From the NCBI RefSeq assembly GCF_002237555.1, contig NZ_CP022540.1:2981001-3045000 (forward strand): a stretch of DNA of 64,000 nt, written 5' to 3'. Positions 53,948 through 63,551 of this stretch are shown here, piece after piece. The number at the start of each line of letters is the position of its first letter. Within the stretch, counting starts at the first letter, position 1. The translations under genes and the position numbers were made by a program. The notes beneath the pieces are model-generated. The model saw only the letters and a list, made by a program, of their open reading frames with translations. It was not told where the DNA came from and did not search any database. The DNA comes from Antarctobacter heliothermus (GTDB lineage Bacteria; Pseudomonadota; Alphaproteobacteria; Rhodobacterales; Rhodobacteraceae).

Positions 53948-55327
53948 CTAGTCGGGGTGAAAGCAGAAGGTGTTGCCGGACGATTCGCTGCGCGGGCACC
54001 GGTCCTCTGCCCCTTTGGGGCGCGGATCGGGCCAGTACCAGCTGCCGGTCGCGGCCCCGTTGATCCGATCCACCAATCCTGCGGTTTCGACCACCGTGCG
54101 CGCGCCCGACGGCCAGTGATGGACGGCCTGCAGCGTGCCATCGGCCAGAACGCTGCGCGACTGTGTGCAGGGCTCTTGATCGGTCAGCGCGTCGTCGCGG
54201 TTGTAGACAAAGCAGGTGCCGGGGCGGTCGATGGTGAAGGTCTGTCCATTGCGGGGCAGGGCGATCAGCGGGATCTCTGGCGGATAGGCCATGTAGTTCT
54301 GCATCAGGGAAAAGAACAGCGGTGGTTCGGCGTCGGGAAACGATCCCTCACCCCAGACAGAGGCCTGCACCGCGCGGGCCGGTCCCCAGAAATTGCGGGC
54401 GATGTTGTACTCGTCCGATCGGTTGATAAAGCGGCCCTGACAGGTGCCGACCGCCTCCATGCCGAAACCCTGATAGCTGAAGGTGTCGGTGTCGCGGTTG
54501 ACCCGGTTGTTGGGATCGCCGCTGAGGTGCCAGACGTCCGGATTGCTGGTCTGCAGGTCCATCGTGGCGCGGTACAGGTTGGCGCAGGCGGTTTTGATCA
54601 CCGGGTCCGATACTTGTGAGGGCGGGTCGATCCCGATCACGGAAATCCCCCAGCGGGCGGCCTCTTGCACGGTAGAGATGTGGAACATGTCCTGCGGCGG
54701 GGTTTGGTGCATTTTGGCGGCAAGCGACGGCGGAAAGCGGAAGGCGACCAGATTGCGGAAGATCAGAGCCGTCGCTTCGACAGAGACCTGATAGGCCTTG
54801 GCGACGGTTTCGGCGCTGTAATTGCCGTCCGGCACGGTCAGGCTGGGTGCGTGAAAGCCAAGACGCCCGTCGACGTGCAAGTGGCGGCTGGTGACGGTGC
54901 CGATGTCGCTGCCGGTGTCGTAGGAGCCGGCCATAAAGACCAGCGCGCAGGCGCTTTCGCAGCGCGCGCCGGGGCGGATCATCGTGCCCAGCCTGCCATG
55001 CACCGCCTGCGTCAGTGCGACCGCCTCTTGCAGGGCGCCGCCCGGGCTGTCGAGACACAGATTGAGCGGTGTCTTTAAGTCGATGTAGGGGCCTTGGTCG
55101 CCGTCCTCATCGCTGTACCAGATGGTGTCGGCATAGCGCGATTCCGTCGAGGCCCGTTTCATCACCGCCAGCATGGCATCGGTGTCGCCAGGCGCGATGA
55201 CCCCGTCCAGCGTGACAAGACAGCCGTATTCAGGGTCATCGGCCAGCCGGATGTCCGCCGCCTGCGCCGCCTGTGGTGACGTGAACGCAAGAGCGGCGGC
55301 AAGTGGGGCGGCAATCAGTTGGCGCAT
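53948..55327 (-). CDS. Secreted ClpP-fold protein (COG3904-like)
   Basis: 459 residues from ATG 55327; signal peptide 1-23 (ending AQAA-D). A ClpP/crotonase-like core: LCLDSPGGALQEAVALTQAV and ARCESACALVFMAGS, with G-G in SPGG and Ser in the ESACA motif as in the COG3904 periplasmic family; a possible Ser nucleophile. The remaining 250 residues have no family I recognise: paired cysteines (CQGRF, GTCFVYN, EPCTQ, CFHPD) suggest disulfides. Role unknown; possibly a periplasmic protease or sensor. Confidence 0.72.
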   Translation of the reverse strand: MRQLIAAPLAAALAFTSPQAAQAADIRLADDPEYGCLVTLDGVIAPGDTDAMLAVMKRASTESRYADTIWYSDEDGDQGPYIDLKTPLNLCLDSPGGALQEAVALTQAVHGRLGTMIRPGARCESACALVFMAGSYDTGSDIGTVTSRHLHVDGRLGFHAPSLTVPDGNYSAETVAKAYQVSVEATALIFRNLVAFRFPPSLAAKMHQTPPQDMFHISTVQEAARWGISVIGIDPPSQVSDPVIKTACANLYRATMDLQTSNPDVWHLSGDPNNRVNRDTDTFSYQGFGMEAVGTCQGRFINRSDEYNIARNFWGPARAVQASVWGEGSFPDAEPPLFFSLMQNYMAYPPEIPLIALPRNGQTFTIDRPGTCFVYNRDDALTDQEPCTQSRSVLADGTLQAVHHWPSGARTVVETAGLVDRINGAATGSWYWPDPRPKGAEDRCPRSESSGNTFCFHPD

Positions 55328-55529
55328 GGATTTATCCCTGTTTTTCTGGGCGTTGCTTGCACGCTTGGTGGAGAGAAGAGCAAAACCGGCCACAGAATGC
55401 GAGGTTTTTTTGTTGTGGATGTGTGCGTGTGCGCTGTCAGAGGCGCCGCAACGGGTGACGGATCAACAGCAGGTCCAGCCCCCAAGCGCGGCACCTGCGC
55501 CTCGTCTGGGTGAAGAACCACAGGAACGC

Positions 55530-55556
55530 AAAAGGCCCCGCATGTGCGGGGCCTTT
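55530..55556 (-). terminator. Terminator of the bactofilin gene
   Basis: 13-bp stem AAAAGGCCCCGCA/TGCGGGGCCTTTT with a 1-2-base loop, 26 bases after the bactofilin stop; the flanking A and T runs would end transcription from either side. Confidence 0.8.
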
Positions 55557-55582
55557 TACGTTCCAAAGACTGCGCTTGGAAT

Positions 55583-56095
55583 TTAGTCGTTGTTGCCGGG
55601 AGCGGCGGGCGCGGCCTGTGCGCCGGGCTGCTGCACCGGACGCTTGCCGCCGTTGAGCGGATCGTCCTGACGCTGAACGGAACCTTCGAAATGGGCCCCG
55701 GATTCGATTGCAATGGTCTTGTGGATGATGTCGCCCTCGACACGCGCGGTGGCGGTCAGACGCACCTTCAGGCCGCGCACGCGGCCCACGATACGACCGT
55801 TTACAACAACATCGTCGGCGACCACTTCGCCTTTGATGGTGGCGCTTTCGCCGATGGTCAGCAGGTGGGCGCGAATGTCGCCCTCTACTGTGCCTTCAAC
55901 CTGAATGTCGCCGGTTGTCTTGAGATTGCCGGTCACATGCAGGTCTGCCGACAAAACAGAGGCCGGGGGCTTTGCCTTGGGCGCCGCGGCGGGCTTGTAG
56001 TCCCCTGCGGAGGCTTTCGAAGGCTCAGGCATGGCCGGTTTCGACACGTCGTCGGCCTTGTGGCCGGGCTCATTGATCTTGCTCTTAGAAAACAT
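55583..56095 (-). CDS. Bactofilin
   Basis: 170 residues. Proline/alanine-rich disordered head, then the right-handed beta-helix core of about 90 residues (SVLSADLHVTGNLKTTGDIQ ... GDIIHKTIAIESGAHFEGSV) with the regular hydrophobic repeat of DUF583/bactofilin. Forms nucleotide-free filaments at the inner membrane that position peptidoglycan enzymes. Begins inside the upstream M23 peptidase gene (11-base overlap), a pairing conserved for bactofilins with their LmdC/M23 partner. Confidence 0.92.
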   Translation of the reverse strand: MFSKSKINEPGHKADDVSKPAMPEPSKASAGDYKPAAAPKAKPPASVLSADLHVTGNLKTTGDIQVEGTVEGDIRAHLLTIGESATIKGEVVADDVVVNGRIVGRVRGLKVRLTATARVEGDIIHKTIAIESGAHFEGSVQRQDDPLNGGKRPVQQPGAQAAPAAPGNND

Positions 56096-57395
56096 CGTTC
56101 GCAGCCTTGATATAGATCATCGGATTGACGGGTTTGCCACCGACTCGGACTTCGTAATGGAGATGGGTACCGGTCGATCGACCAGTGTTTCCCATATCAC
56201 CGATCCTCTGCCCGCGCGAGACCCTATCCCCGACTTTCACGCGGATTTTCGACATATGCGCATAACGTGTCTCGATGCCAAATTCGTGCTGGATTTTAAC
56301 CAGGCGTCCATAGCCCGACTGCCAGTCGGCGTGGATCACGACGCCGTCGGCTGTGGAATAGATCGGCGTGCCGTGGGGGGCGGCGAAATCGGTGCCTGCA
56401 TGCAGACGGCCCCAGCGATAGCCAAAGCCCGAGGTAAAGCGGAACGCATCCTTGAGCGGCGAGGCAAACGGTGCCTTTTGGGCGGCGATCCGGTACAGGT
56501 TCAGCCGGTCCATCTGGTTGAGAATACGGTTGGCGCGCAGGGTGTCGGGGGAGGGGGCGTCGTCACCCTTGGTCGAGAAGGACAGCGGTGTCAGCGGGCC
56601 GCCCTGACCGGAATAGCCCTTGCGGACCTCATCCAGAATGCGGTCCGGGTCCATCCCGGCCTTTTCGAACATCTTGTCCAGCGGCACCACGGAGACGGTC
56701 ATCGCCTCTTCGAGTTGGCGGAAGATGCGGTCATTCTTGTCTTCGAGGGTTTCGATGGCGGCCTGCATCTCTGCGGCGCGGATCAGGGACAGTTGCGCGT
56801 CGGCGATGACCTGATCGCGTTCCTCTGCGACGCGGGACAGGGCGTCGGTCAGCAGGTTCACGGTGGCGTCGTCGCCGCTGGCGCGGGCCACGGCCACCTC
56901 ACCTTTGAGGTCGGATTCCAGTTCGGCCAGCCGCTTGGTGGCGTTCTCACGCGATTTCATGACGTCGCGCAGGGTGGCCTGGATCACGTCGATCCCGGTT
57001 TCCAGTTCGCGGCGGTGCGCCTCAGAGTCCAGCAATTCGGTCTGCATGACCGATACTTGACGAAGCGCTGCGGAGAAACGGTCCTGCGCGGCCAGTGCCT
57101 CGGCGGTGCGGGCGTCGCGTTCCGCCGACAGGGCGTTCAGACGCTGCTGATAGGTGATCTGTTCCCGTTTGGCCTGTTCGCGAAAGTTTCCGGCACCGAT
57201 GGAGTCCATCAACAGGATCGCGGTGGCCACGATGGTCCAGCCCATCAATGCAGTCAGACCGACAAAAGCCACTGCCTGCGTTTCTGACCGAAGGCGGATG
57301 AACCGCGTATCGGTGTCGGATCTCAGAAAGAGCCGACGTTCTGGAAAAAAGCGCTCAACGAGCGCATGAAATCTGATCGTCAGACGTGATCTCAC
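56085..57395 (-). CDS. M23 family metallopeptidase with coiled coil, partner of bactofilin
   Basis: 436 residues from GTG 57395 (GGGGA 8 bases upstream); a further in-frame GTG at 57443 is possible. Cytoplasmic arginine-rich N-terminus, one membrane helix near 45-65, a long coiled coil about 75-240 (heptad-like EERD, AEMQAAIETLE), then LytM domain: SGFGYRWGRLHAGTDFAAPHGTP (H of HxGxD), and HLHYEVRVGGKPVNP (HxH) with Zn ligands. Cleaves peptide cross-links in periplasmic peptidoglycan. Its cytoplasmic start could contact the bactofilin filament. Confidence 0.92.
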   Translation of the reverse strand: MRSRLTIRFHALVERFFPERRLFLRSDTDTRFIRLRSETQAVAFVGLTALMGWTIVATAILLMDSIGAGNFREQAKREQITYQQRLNALSAERDARTAEALAAQDRFSAALRQVSVMQTELLDSEAHRRELETGIDVIQATLRDVMKSRENATKRLAELESDLKGEVAVARASGDDATVNLLTDALSRVAEERDQVIADAQLSLIRAAEMQAAIETLEDKNDRIFRQLEEAMTVSVVPLDKMFEKAGMDPDRILDEVRKGYSGQGGPLTPLSFSTKGDDAPSPDTLRANRILNQMDRLNLYRIAAQKAPFASPLKDAFRFTSGFGYRWGRLHAGTDFAAPHGTPIYSTADGVVIHADWQSGYGRLVKIQHEFGIETRYAHMSKIRVKVGDRVSRGQRIGDMGNTGRSTGTHLHYEVRVGGKPVNPMIYIKAANDVF

Positions 57396-57557
57396 CCGAC
57401 TGTCCCCTAGTCCCGTCCCATACAAGGTGCGCGCTGTCCCCACAGAACGGCACCCTTCGACGGGCTTACCCCAGCCATTCGTTACTCCGCAAGAATTTTA
57501 GCCATGCGATTCGGTCGCACCGGCGGGAAGGGGCCGAAATGGCAAAAAACCGCCTAT

Positions 57558-58385
57558 TCAACGGGTTCTAGGTGGGGTCTGATCCGCGAGGGGCCAATAG
57601 AAGTCCGGCGGCAGCCCCGCTTCGGCGCGTTTTTCATCGTTGAAGGGCGGTTTGAGGGCACCTTTGAAGTAGCGTCTGACAAGATCGTGAAACACAACAA
57701 TTGGGTCCGTGTCGTGTCTGCCACACAAGAAGTGGAACCATTTGGAGCCATAGGCCACATGGCTGACCTCTTCGGAATAGATCGTTTCCAACGCGGCCAC
57801 GGCGCTGGTGACACCCGCCTTGCGAAAGATCCCGATCATGCCGGGAGTGACGTCCAGGCCGCGCGCCTCTAGCACCATCGGGACCACGGCGAGCCTGCCC
57901 ATCAAATCATCAACTGTGTCTTCTGCGGCACGCCACATGCCGGCATGCGCGGGCAGGGCGCCGTAGAAACTGTCCATCTCCTCCAGACAATCACACATCA
58001 GGTTGAAGTGTTTGCTCTCATCATCCGCCGCCCGGACCCAGTCGTCATAGAACCCGGCAGGCATCGGCGTCGCGGCAAAGCGCGGGATGATGTCCCAATG
58101 CAGATCGACGGCGTTCAACTCGATATGCGCGACGGCGTGCAGCAGGGCGATGCGGCCCTGCGGGCTGCCGGGCTTGCGTTTGGGCACGTCACGCGGGTTC
58201 AGCAATTCCGGTTGGTCGGGCCGCGCGGGCCGGAGCGGCGGGTCGGCCCGCCCAACGGGAATCGGCGTATCCGTTTCGCGTGCGGCGATCCATTGCGCCG
58301 CATAGTCCCGCGACTTGGCGGTTTTCTGCCGGCCATCGGCGGTGGTCAAAACGTCCACCGCCATCTCGCAAAGGGTCATCGTCAT
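57558..58385 (-). CDS. DUF455 ferritin-like protein
   Basis: 275 residues from ATG 58385. Ferritin-like diiron pattern: HAVAHIELNAVDLHWD with E and H ligands, DDESKHFNLMCDCLEE (E-x2-H), then IYSEEVSHVAYGSKWF (E-x2-H). DUF455 proteins may oxidise or hydroxylate; tRNA-modification relationship (MiaE-like fold) is speculative. Single genes of this type are common in alphaproteobacteria. Confidence 0.88.
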   Translation of the reverse strand: MTMTLCEMAVDVLTTADGRQKTAKSRDYAAQWIAARETDTPIPVGRADPPLRPARPDQPELLNPRDVPKRKPGSPQGRIALLHAVAHIELNAVDLHWDIIPRFAATPMPAGFYDDWVRAADDESKHFNLMCDCLEEMDSFYGALPAHAGMWRAAEDTVDDLMGRLAVVPMVLEARGLDVTPGMIGIFRKAGVTSAVAALETIYSEEVSHVAYGSKWFHFLCGRHDTDPIVVFHDLVRRYFKGALKPPFNDEKRAEAGLPPDFYWPLADQTPPRTR

Positions 58386-58478
58386 GCGGCGTCTCCCATG
58401 TGGTCTGGTGCTCTCAGAACTGGGGCCGGGTATGGGGGCCATGGCCACATGGCGCAAGGCCCGGCACAACGCATGGGA

Positions 58479-58940
58479 TCACAAGGCGCGGGCCGCCTCC
58501 AGCACTGCTTCGGCATGGCCCGGCACCTTGACCTTGCGCCACTCTTGTACGATCCGCCCGTCGCCATCAATCAGGAAGGTGGACCGCTCAATCCCCCAGA
58601 ACGTCTTGCCGTACATTGATTTTTGCTTCCACACGCCCAGCCGTTCCGACAGGTCGGATCCTTCGTCAGAGATCAGCGGCACGGACAGGTTCTTCTTGGC
58701 CATGAATTTTTCATGGCTGGCAATCGTGTCCTTGGAGATCCCGTAAACCTTGACCCCAAGCGCCTCGAACTGTGGCAGAAGGGCGGTAAAGGCCTCATTC
58801 TCTTTCGTGCAGCCAGAGGTGTCGTCGCGCGGGTAGAAGAACAGCACAAACGCCGTCCCCTTGAGCGCTGCAAGCGACACCTCGCCATCGGTCGAAGGCA
58901 GGGTAAAGTCAGGGGCAAGAGCCGGGGCAGTGTCGGGCAT
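58479..58940 (-). CDS. bcp: Thioredoxin-dependent peroxiredoxin (Bcp/PrxQ)
   Basis: 153 residues, GGAGATATCC ribosome site. VLFFYPRDDTSGCTKENEAF holds the peroxidatic Cys; the resolving Cys usual five residues after is absent (CTKEN only), so a 1-Cys mechanism or another thiol partner is likely. Reduces H2O2 and alkyl peroxides. C-terminal ERSTFLIDGDGRI and WRKVKVPGHAEAVL typical of the family. Confidence 0.93.
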   Translation of the reverse strand: MPDTAPALAPDFTLPSTDGEVSLAALKGTAFVLFFYPRDDTSGCTKENEAFTALLPQFEALGVKVYGISKDTIASHEKFMAKKNLSVPLISDEGSDLSERLGVWKQKSMYGKTFWGIERSTFLIDGDGRIVQEWRKVKVPGHAEAVLEAARAL

Positions 58941-59022
58941 GGATATCTCCTTTGTTTCGATGTTCTAAGGTGTGCCATAGAGCTACGCCAAGAGAGAGTA
59001 AGACAGAAGATGCGGGCTTGCA

Positions 59023-62000
59023 GTGAGCAGTGAGGCAAAAAAACCGACGTCGCCCCCCCGTCGCAGGCGGCGGCGTGGCCGTGCCGTGCTGTTGGTGCTG
59101 TTTGCGCTGATCGCGGCGATTGGTGTTTCGGGTTTTCTGATGATCGGGCGCCCGGTGGACGCGCCTGCCTGGGTCCGTGAACGGATCGAGGCGCGTCTGG
59201 CCCAGAGCCTGCCGGGTATCCGGGTTGATTTCGGTCGCATGAGCCTGCTGGTCCAGCGGTCCGGTCTGGCGCGGGTCATTCTGTGGGATGTGGATATCCG
59301 CAATCAATACGGCGCGCCGGTGGCGCAATTGTCGGACATCGAGGCGGGGATTTCGGCGGGCGCGCTGCTCCGCGGTAAGGTCGTGCTGCGTGAGGCGCAG
59401 GTTTCTGGCGCGTTTGTCACCCTGCGGCGTGACCGCGACGGGCGGCTGGGGTTGGCACTTGGCGATGCCTTTGCCGAAGGCAACGACATGCCCGACATTG
59501 GCCAGATCATCGCGCGGGTCGACACGATCTTGGCCGACCCCAAACTGGCGCAACTGGAGGTGTTTGAGGCGGACGCCTTGACCCTGCGCTATGAGGATCA
59601 GCGCGCCCGGCGTGGCTGGACCGCCGATGGTGGGCGGCTGCGGCTGGCGCGTGAGGACGGGGTCTTGCGGGCGACCGGCGATGTGGCGCTGCTGTCGGGC
59701 GGCGACGGGGTCGCCACGGTGGAGGTTGAGGCGTTCAGCCCGATTGGGGCGCAAAACCTTGATTTCAGCATTCATCTGGACGGGCTGGCGTCGCGAGACA
59801 TCGCGACGCAAAGCCCGGCACTGTCCTGGCTCAAGGAACTGGATGCACCGATTTCGGGCGCGCTGCGCTCGGCCCTGGACGACAGCGGCATGCTGCAACC
59901 GCTGGAGGCGTCGTTGCACATCGGCGCGGGGGCGTTGCAGCCGACTGCCGCCACCCGCGCGCTGCCGTTTGACGCGGCAGAGACCGCCTTTACCTACCAG
60001 CCGGAAGAGGGCGTGCTGCGGTTTCAACGCATCCAGTTGACCTCGCCGCTGGGCACCGTGACGGCGGCCGGAACCGCCCGGTTGAACGGGATCGAGACAG
60101 GCTGGCCGCGCGGATTGACCGGGCAGTTCCTGCTGTCCAACATGTCGCTGGCCGAAGGCGCAGTGCTGGACCGCCCGATTGCGCTGACCGGGGCCGAGAT
60201 GGCCTTTAAGATCCGGCTGGATCCTTTTCAGATGACGCTGGGCGAACTGCGCGTGACCGATCCCGCGTACCCGTTGCGGGCCTCGGGGCGGTTGTCGGCG
60301 GAAAGCGCGGGCTGGCAGCTGGCGCTGGACGCCCACGCGGCCCGCACGACCCCGGAGCAGGTCCTGAGCTTTTGGCCCCCCGACAGGTTTCCGGGGGTGC
60401 GGCGCTGGATCACCAACAACGTCAAGAGCGGCCAGATCGAGGATGTGCATTTTGCCCTGCGCGCCGCGCCGGACGACGCGATGCCGCAGACTTTCCTTGA
60501 TCTTGGCTTTTCCGACGGCATCGCCACCTTCAACCCGCGCCTGCCCGGCCTGACCGGGGCGGCGGGACGGCTGACGCTGCACGACAACCGGCTTGGCCTG
60601 CGGCTGGAGGCAGGGACCACCGACGCCGGGCGCGGACCGATCGACATCTCCGGCAGCGAATTTGTCATCGCTGACCTGCGCGAGAAACCGGCCATCGGAG
60701 AGGTGCGCCTACAGGCCGCGGGCGGTGTCACCGCCGCGCTGTCCTATCTCAACAATGACGCTTGGCGGTTGATCGACAAGGCGGACCGGACCGTCGACAT
60801 GGCCAGCGGCGCGGCGCAAGTGTCGGGCCGTATCGCGATGCCTCTGATAGATGGTCTGACGCTGGATCAGGTGGTGCTGGACCTGTCCGGTGCGCTGCGC
60901 GACATTGATGCGCCCACCGCGATCCCCGGCAAGCCGCTGACCGCCGACCAACTGGCGTTGAGCGTCACCAATGCCGCCGTGGCGCTGGAGGGCGCGGTGC
61001 TGGTGGACGGCGTTCCCGCCAAGGGCCGCTGGGCGCGGCCCCTGCAAGGCAGCGGCGGTGAGGTCGACGCCGAGGTGACGCTGACCGCGCAGAGCATCGC
61101 CGCGCTTGGCATCGGATTGCCGCCAAACAGCGTGCGCGGGCGCGGCATGGGGCGGTTGCGCATCGACATGCCACGCGGCGCGCCGGCCCGGTTCGAGCTG
61201 ACCAGCGATCTGGACGGGCTGGGCCTGTCGTTGCCGCAAATCGGCTGGGATCTGCCCCCCGGCGCGCGGGGCAGTTTCAGCGTCGCGGGCCTGTTGGGCA
61301 CGGTGCCGACCATTGAACGGCTGGCGCTGTCTGGGGCGGGGCTGGATGCACAAGGGCGGGTTCTGCTGGATCGCTCCGGCAGGTTTGACCGGCTGGAGCT
61401 GTCGCGGCTTACGGTCGGCGACTGGCTGGACGTGAGCGGGCGGTTGGTGACGCGCGGAGGCGGCATTCCGGGGATCGAAGTGGACAAAGGCCGCATCGAC
61501 ATGCGCAGCGCGCCGTTTACCTCCAGTTCCGGCACCGACGGCGGGGCCGGTCCGGGCGGCGGGGGCGCGCCGCTGGCCTTGACGCTGGACAGTTTGCGGC
61601 TGACCGACAGCATCGTCTTTGAGGAGTTCCGCGCCGATTTCGACACCACGCGCGGACTGAACGGTGCCTTTACCGCCAAGCTGGGCGGGCGCGCCCCGGT
61701 CAAAGGCGTTGCCGTGCCGCAAAACGGCGGCACCGCCTTTCGCATCACCGCAGAGGACGCGGGCGAGGTGCTACGCGCAGCCGATATGCTCAAGACCGTG
61801 CGCGATGGGGCGTTTCGGCTGGACCTTGCGCCGGTGCGGGGCAAGCCGGGCACCTATGACGGCATGATGACGATCAAGGGCACGCGGCTGCGCAAAGCGC
61901 CCGCCATTGCCGCCCTGTTGGATGCGGTCAGCATCGTGGGGATGCTGGACCAGCTGAACGGGCCGGGGATCTTTTTCTCGGATGTCGAGGCGCGTTTTCG

Positions 62001-62307
62001 GCTGACCCCCAGCCGCGTTGTGATCAGCCGGTCCAGTGCGGTGGGGCCGTCGATGGGGATCTCGCTGGACGGGTATTACGATCTGGCAAGCGGGCGCATG
62101 GACCTGCAGGGAGTGTTGTCGCCCATCTATCTGGTGAACGGCATCGGGCGGTTGATCTCGCGACAGGGAGAGGGGCTGATCGGGTTCAACTTCAACCTGC
62201 GCGGCACGGTCGAAAATCCGCGTGTTCTGGTCAATCCGCTTTCGGCCTTCACTCCGGGTATGTTCCGTGACATCTTTCGGCGGCCTCCGCCCAAGCTGTC
62301 TCAATGA
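59023..62307 (+). CDS. AsmA/YhdP-like (DUF3971) transmembrane protein
   Basis: 1094 residues from GTG 59023 (MSSEAKKPTSPPRRRRRRGR). Basic N-terminus, one membrane helix (about 21-43), then a huge periplasmic region of beta-rich DUF3971 and C-terminal AsmA_2 repeats (e.g. DGYYDLASGRMDLQGVLSPIYLVNGIGRLI). Proteins of this type form long grooved rods bridging inner and outer membranes for lipid movement (YhdP, TamB, YdbH group). Ribosome site poor. Part of a queA-containing transcript (gap 17 bases). Confidence 0.85.
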   Translation: MSSEAKKPTSPPRRRRRRGRAVLLVLFALIAAIGVSGFLMIGRPVDAPAWVRERIEARLAQSLPGIRVDFGRMSLLVQRSGLARVILWDVDIRNQYGAPVAQLSDIEAGISAGALLRGKVVLREAQVSGAFVTLRRDRDGRLGLALGDAFAEGNDMPDIGQIIARVDTILADPKLAQLEVFEADALTLRYEDQRARRGWTADGGRLRLAREDGVLRATGDVALLSGGDGVATVEVEAFSPIGAQNLDFSIHLDGLASRDIATQSPALSWLKELDAPISGALRSALDDSGMLQPLEASLHIGAGALQPTAATRALPFDAAETAFTYQPEEGVLRFQRIQLTSPLGTVTAAGTARLNGIETGWPRGLTGQFLLSNMSLAEGAVLDRPIALTGAEMAFKIRLDPFQMTLGELRVTDPAYPLRASGRLSAESAGWQLALDAHAARTTPEQVLSFWPPDRFPGVRRWITNNVKSGQIEDVHFALRAAPDDAMPQTFLDLGFSDGIATFNPRLPGLTGAAGRLTLHDNRLGLRLEAGTTDAGRGPIDISGSEFVIADLREKPAIGEVRLQAAGGVTAALSYLNNDAWRLIDKADRTVDMASGAAQVSGRIAMPLIDGLTLDQVVLDLSGALRDIDAPTAIPGKPLTADQLALSVTNAAVALEGAVLVDGVPAKGRWARPLQGSGGEVDAEVTLTAQSIAALGIGLPPNSVRGRGMGRLRIDMPRGAPARFELTSDLDGLGLSLPQIGWDLPPGARGSFSVAGLLGTVPTIERLALSGAGLDAQGRVLLDRSGRFDRLELSRLTVGDWLDVSGRLVTRGGGIPGIEVDKGRIDMRSAPFTSSSGTDGGAGPGGGGAPLALTLDSLRLTDSIVFEEFRADFDTTRGLNGAFTAKLGGRAPVKGVAVPQNGGTAFRITAEDAGEVLRAADMLKTVRDGAFRLDLAPVRGKPGTYDGMMTIKGTRLRKAPAIAALLDAVSIVGMLDQLNGPGIFFSDVEARFRLTPSRVVISRSSAVGPSMGISLDGYYDLASGRMDLQGVLSPIYLVNGIGRLISRQGEGLIGFNFNLRGTVENPRVLVNPLSAFTPGMFRDIFRRPPPKLSQ

Positions 62308-62324
62308 TCCCAACAGGTTGACCT

Positions 62325-63380
62325 ATGAAACTTAGCGATTTCGATTTTGACCTGCCGGATCGGCTGATTGCCACCCGTCCCGCGCGCCCACGCTCCTCTG
62401 CCCGGCTGCTGGTGGCTGAGGGGGATGCGATAACGGACGCGCATGTCTTTGACATCGCGCGTTGGCTGCGTCCCGGTGATCGGCTTATTCTGAACGATAC
62501 CAAGGTGATACCGGCCAGACTTCAAGGCGTTCGCAAGCGGGTGTCTGATGCCGGAGAGACCGAGGCCAGGATCGAGGTCACCCTGCTGGAGCCACAGGCA
62601 GATGGCACATGGGCGGCGTTGATCAAACCGCTGAAGAAAGTGCGAGATGGTGAGGAAGTAATATTTTCCAATGATTTGAGTGCCGTTCTTGAGGCGCGAG
62701 AGGACGGGCGGGGAAGCCTGCGTTTCAACCTGTCGGGGGAGGATTTCGATGCGGCGCTGAATGCCGCCGGGGCCATGCCTTTGCCGCCCTATATCGCCGC
62801 CAAACGCGCCGCCGATGACCGCGACCGCGAGGATTATCAGACCGTCTGGGCGCGCAACACGGGCGCCGTTGCGGCCCCCACGGCCTCGTTGCATTTTGAC
62901 GACGCGCTGCTGGCGGCGCTGACAGCCAAGGGTGTCAGCTTTACCCATGTCACGCTGCATGTGGGCGCGGGCACGTTCCTGCCGGTCAAGGTTGAGGACG
63001 TGACCAGCCACAAGATGCACGGCGAATGGGGTGAGGTGACAGAGACCGCCGCGGCAGAGATCGCCGCAACCCGCGCCGCCGGGGGGCGGATCATCCCTGT
63101 TGGCACCACCGCGTTGCGGTTGATCGAGACCGCCGCGCGCGGCGGTCGGATCGCGCCATTTCAGGGGGTGACGGATATTTTCATCTACCCCGGTTTCACC
63201 TTCAACGTGACCGACGCGCTGATGACCAATTTCCACCTGCCGAAATCGACGCTGATGATGCTGGTTTCGGCCCTGATGGGCTCTGAGCGTATTCGCGCCA
63301 TCTATGAACACGCCGTGGCCGAGGACTATCGTTTCTTCTCTTACGGTGATGCCTCGCTGTTGCTGCCGCACCGCGACTGA
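62325..63380 (+). CDS. queA: tRNA preQ1(34) S-adenosylmethionine ribosyltransferase-isomerase
   Basis: 351 residues. [19 protein letters not shown] start; [41 protein letters not shown], and [31 protein letters not shown] are QueA motifs. Adds the ribosyl moiety of AdoMet to preQ1 at the tRNA wobble position, forming epoxyqueuosine. Neighbour tgt is often found next to queA but is not in the window. Confidence 0.97.
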   Translation: MKLSDFDFDLPDRLIATRPARPRSSARLLVAEGDAITDAHVFDIARWLRPGDRLILNDTKVIPARLQGVRKRVSDAGETEARIEVTLLEPQADGTWAALIKPLKKVRDGEEVIFSNDLSAVLEAREDGRGSLRFNLSGEDFDAALNAAGAMPLPPYIAAKRAADDRDREDYQTVWARNTGAVAAPTASLHFDDALLAALTAKGVSFTHVTLHVGAGTFLPVKVEDVTSHKMHGEWGEVTETAAAEIAATRAAGGRIIPVGTTALRLIETAARGGRIAPFQGVTDIFIYPGFTFNVTDALMTNFHLPKSTLMMLVSALMGSERIRAIYEHAVAEDYRFFSYGDASLLLPHRD

Positions 63381-63551
63381 CGACCACCGCGACGTTGGGA
63401 AATCCCCAAAATCCAATCGCTGAAACGCGAGTTTCCGCCGCTCGGGTGCCGGGAATGGTTTCCCTGCGACATCGAATCGTGCAGGGCGTCGCCTGTGGTC
63501 TGCAAATGATCAGCCATGCCCGGCAGTCTGGGCAAAAGAAGGAATAAACCG

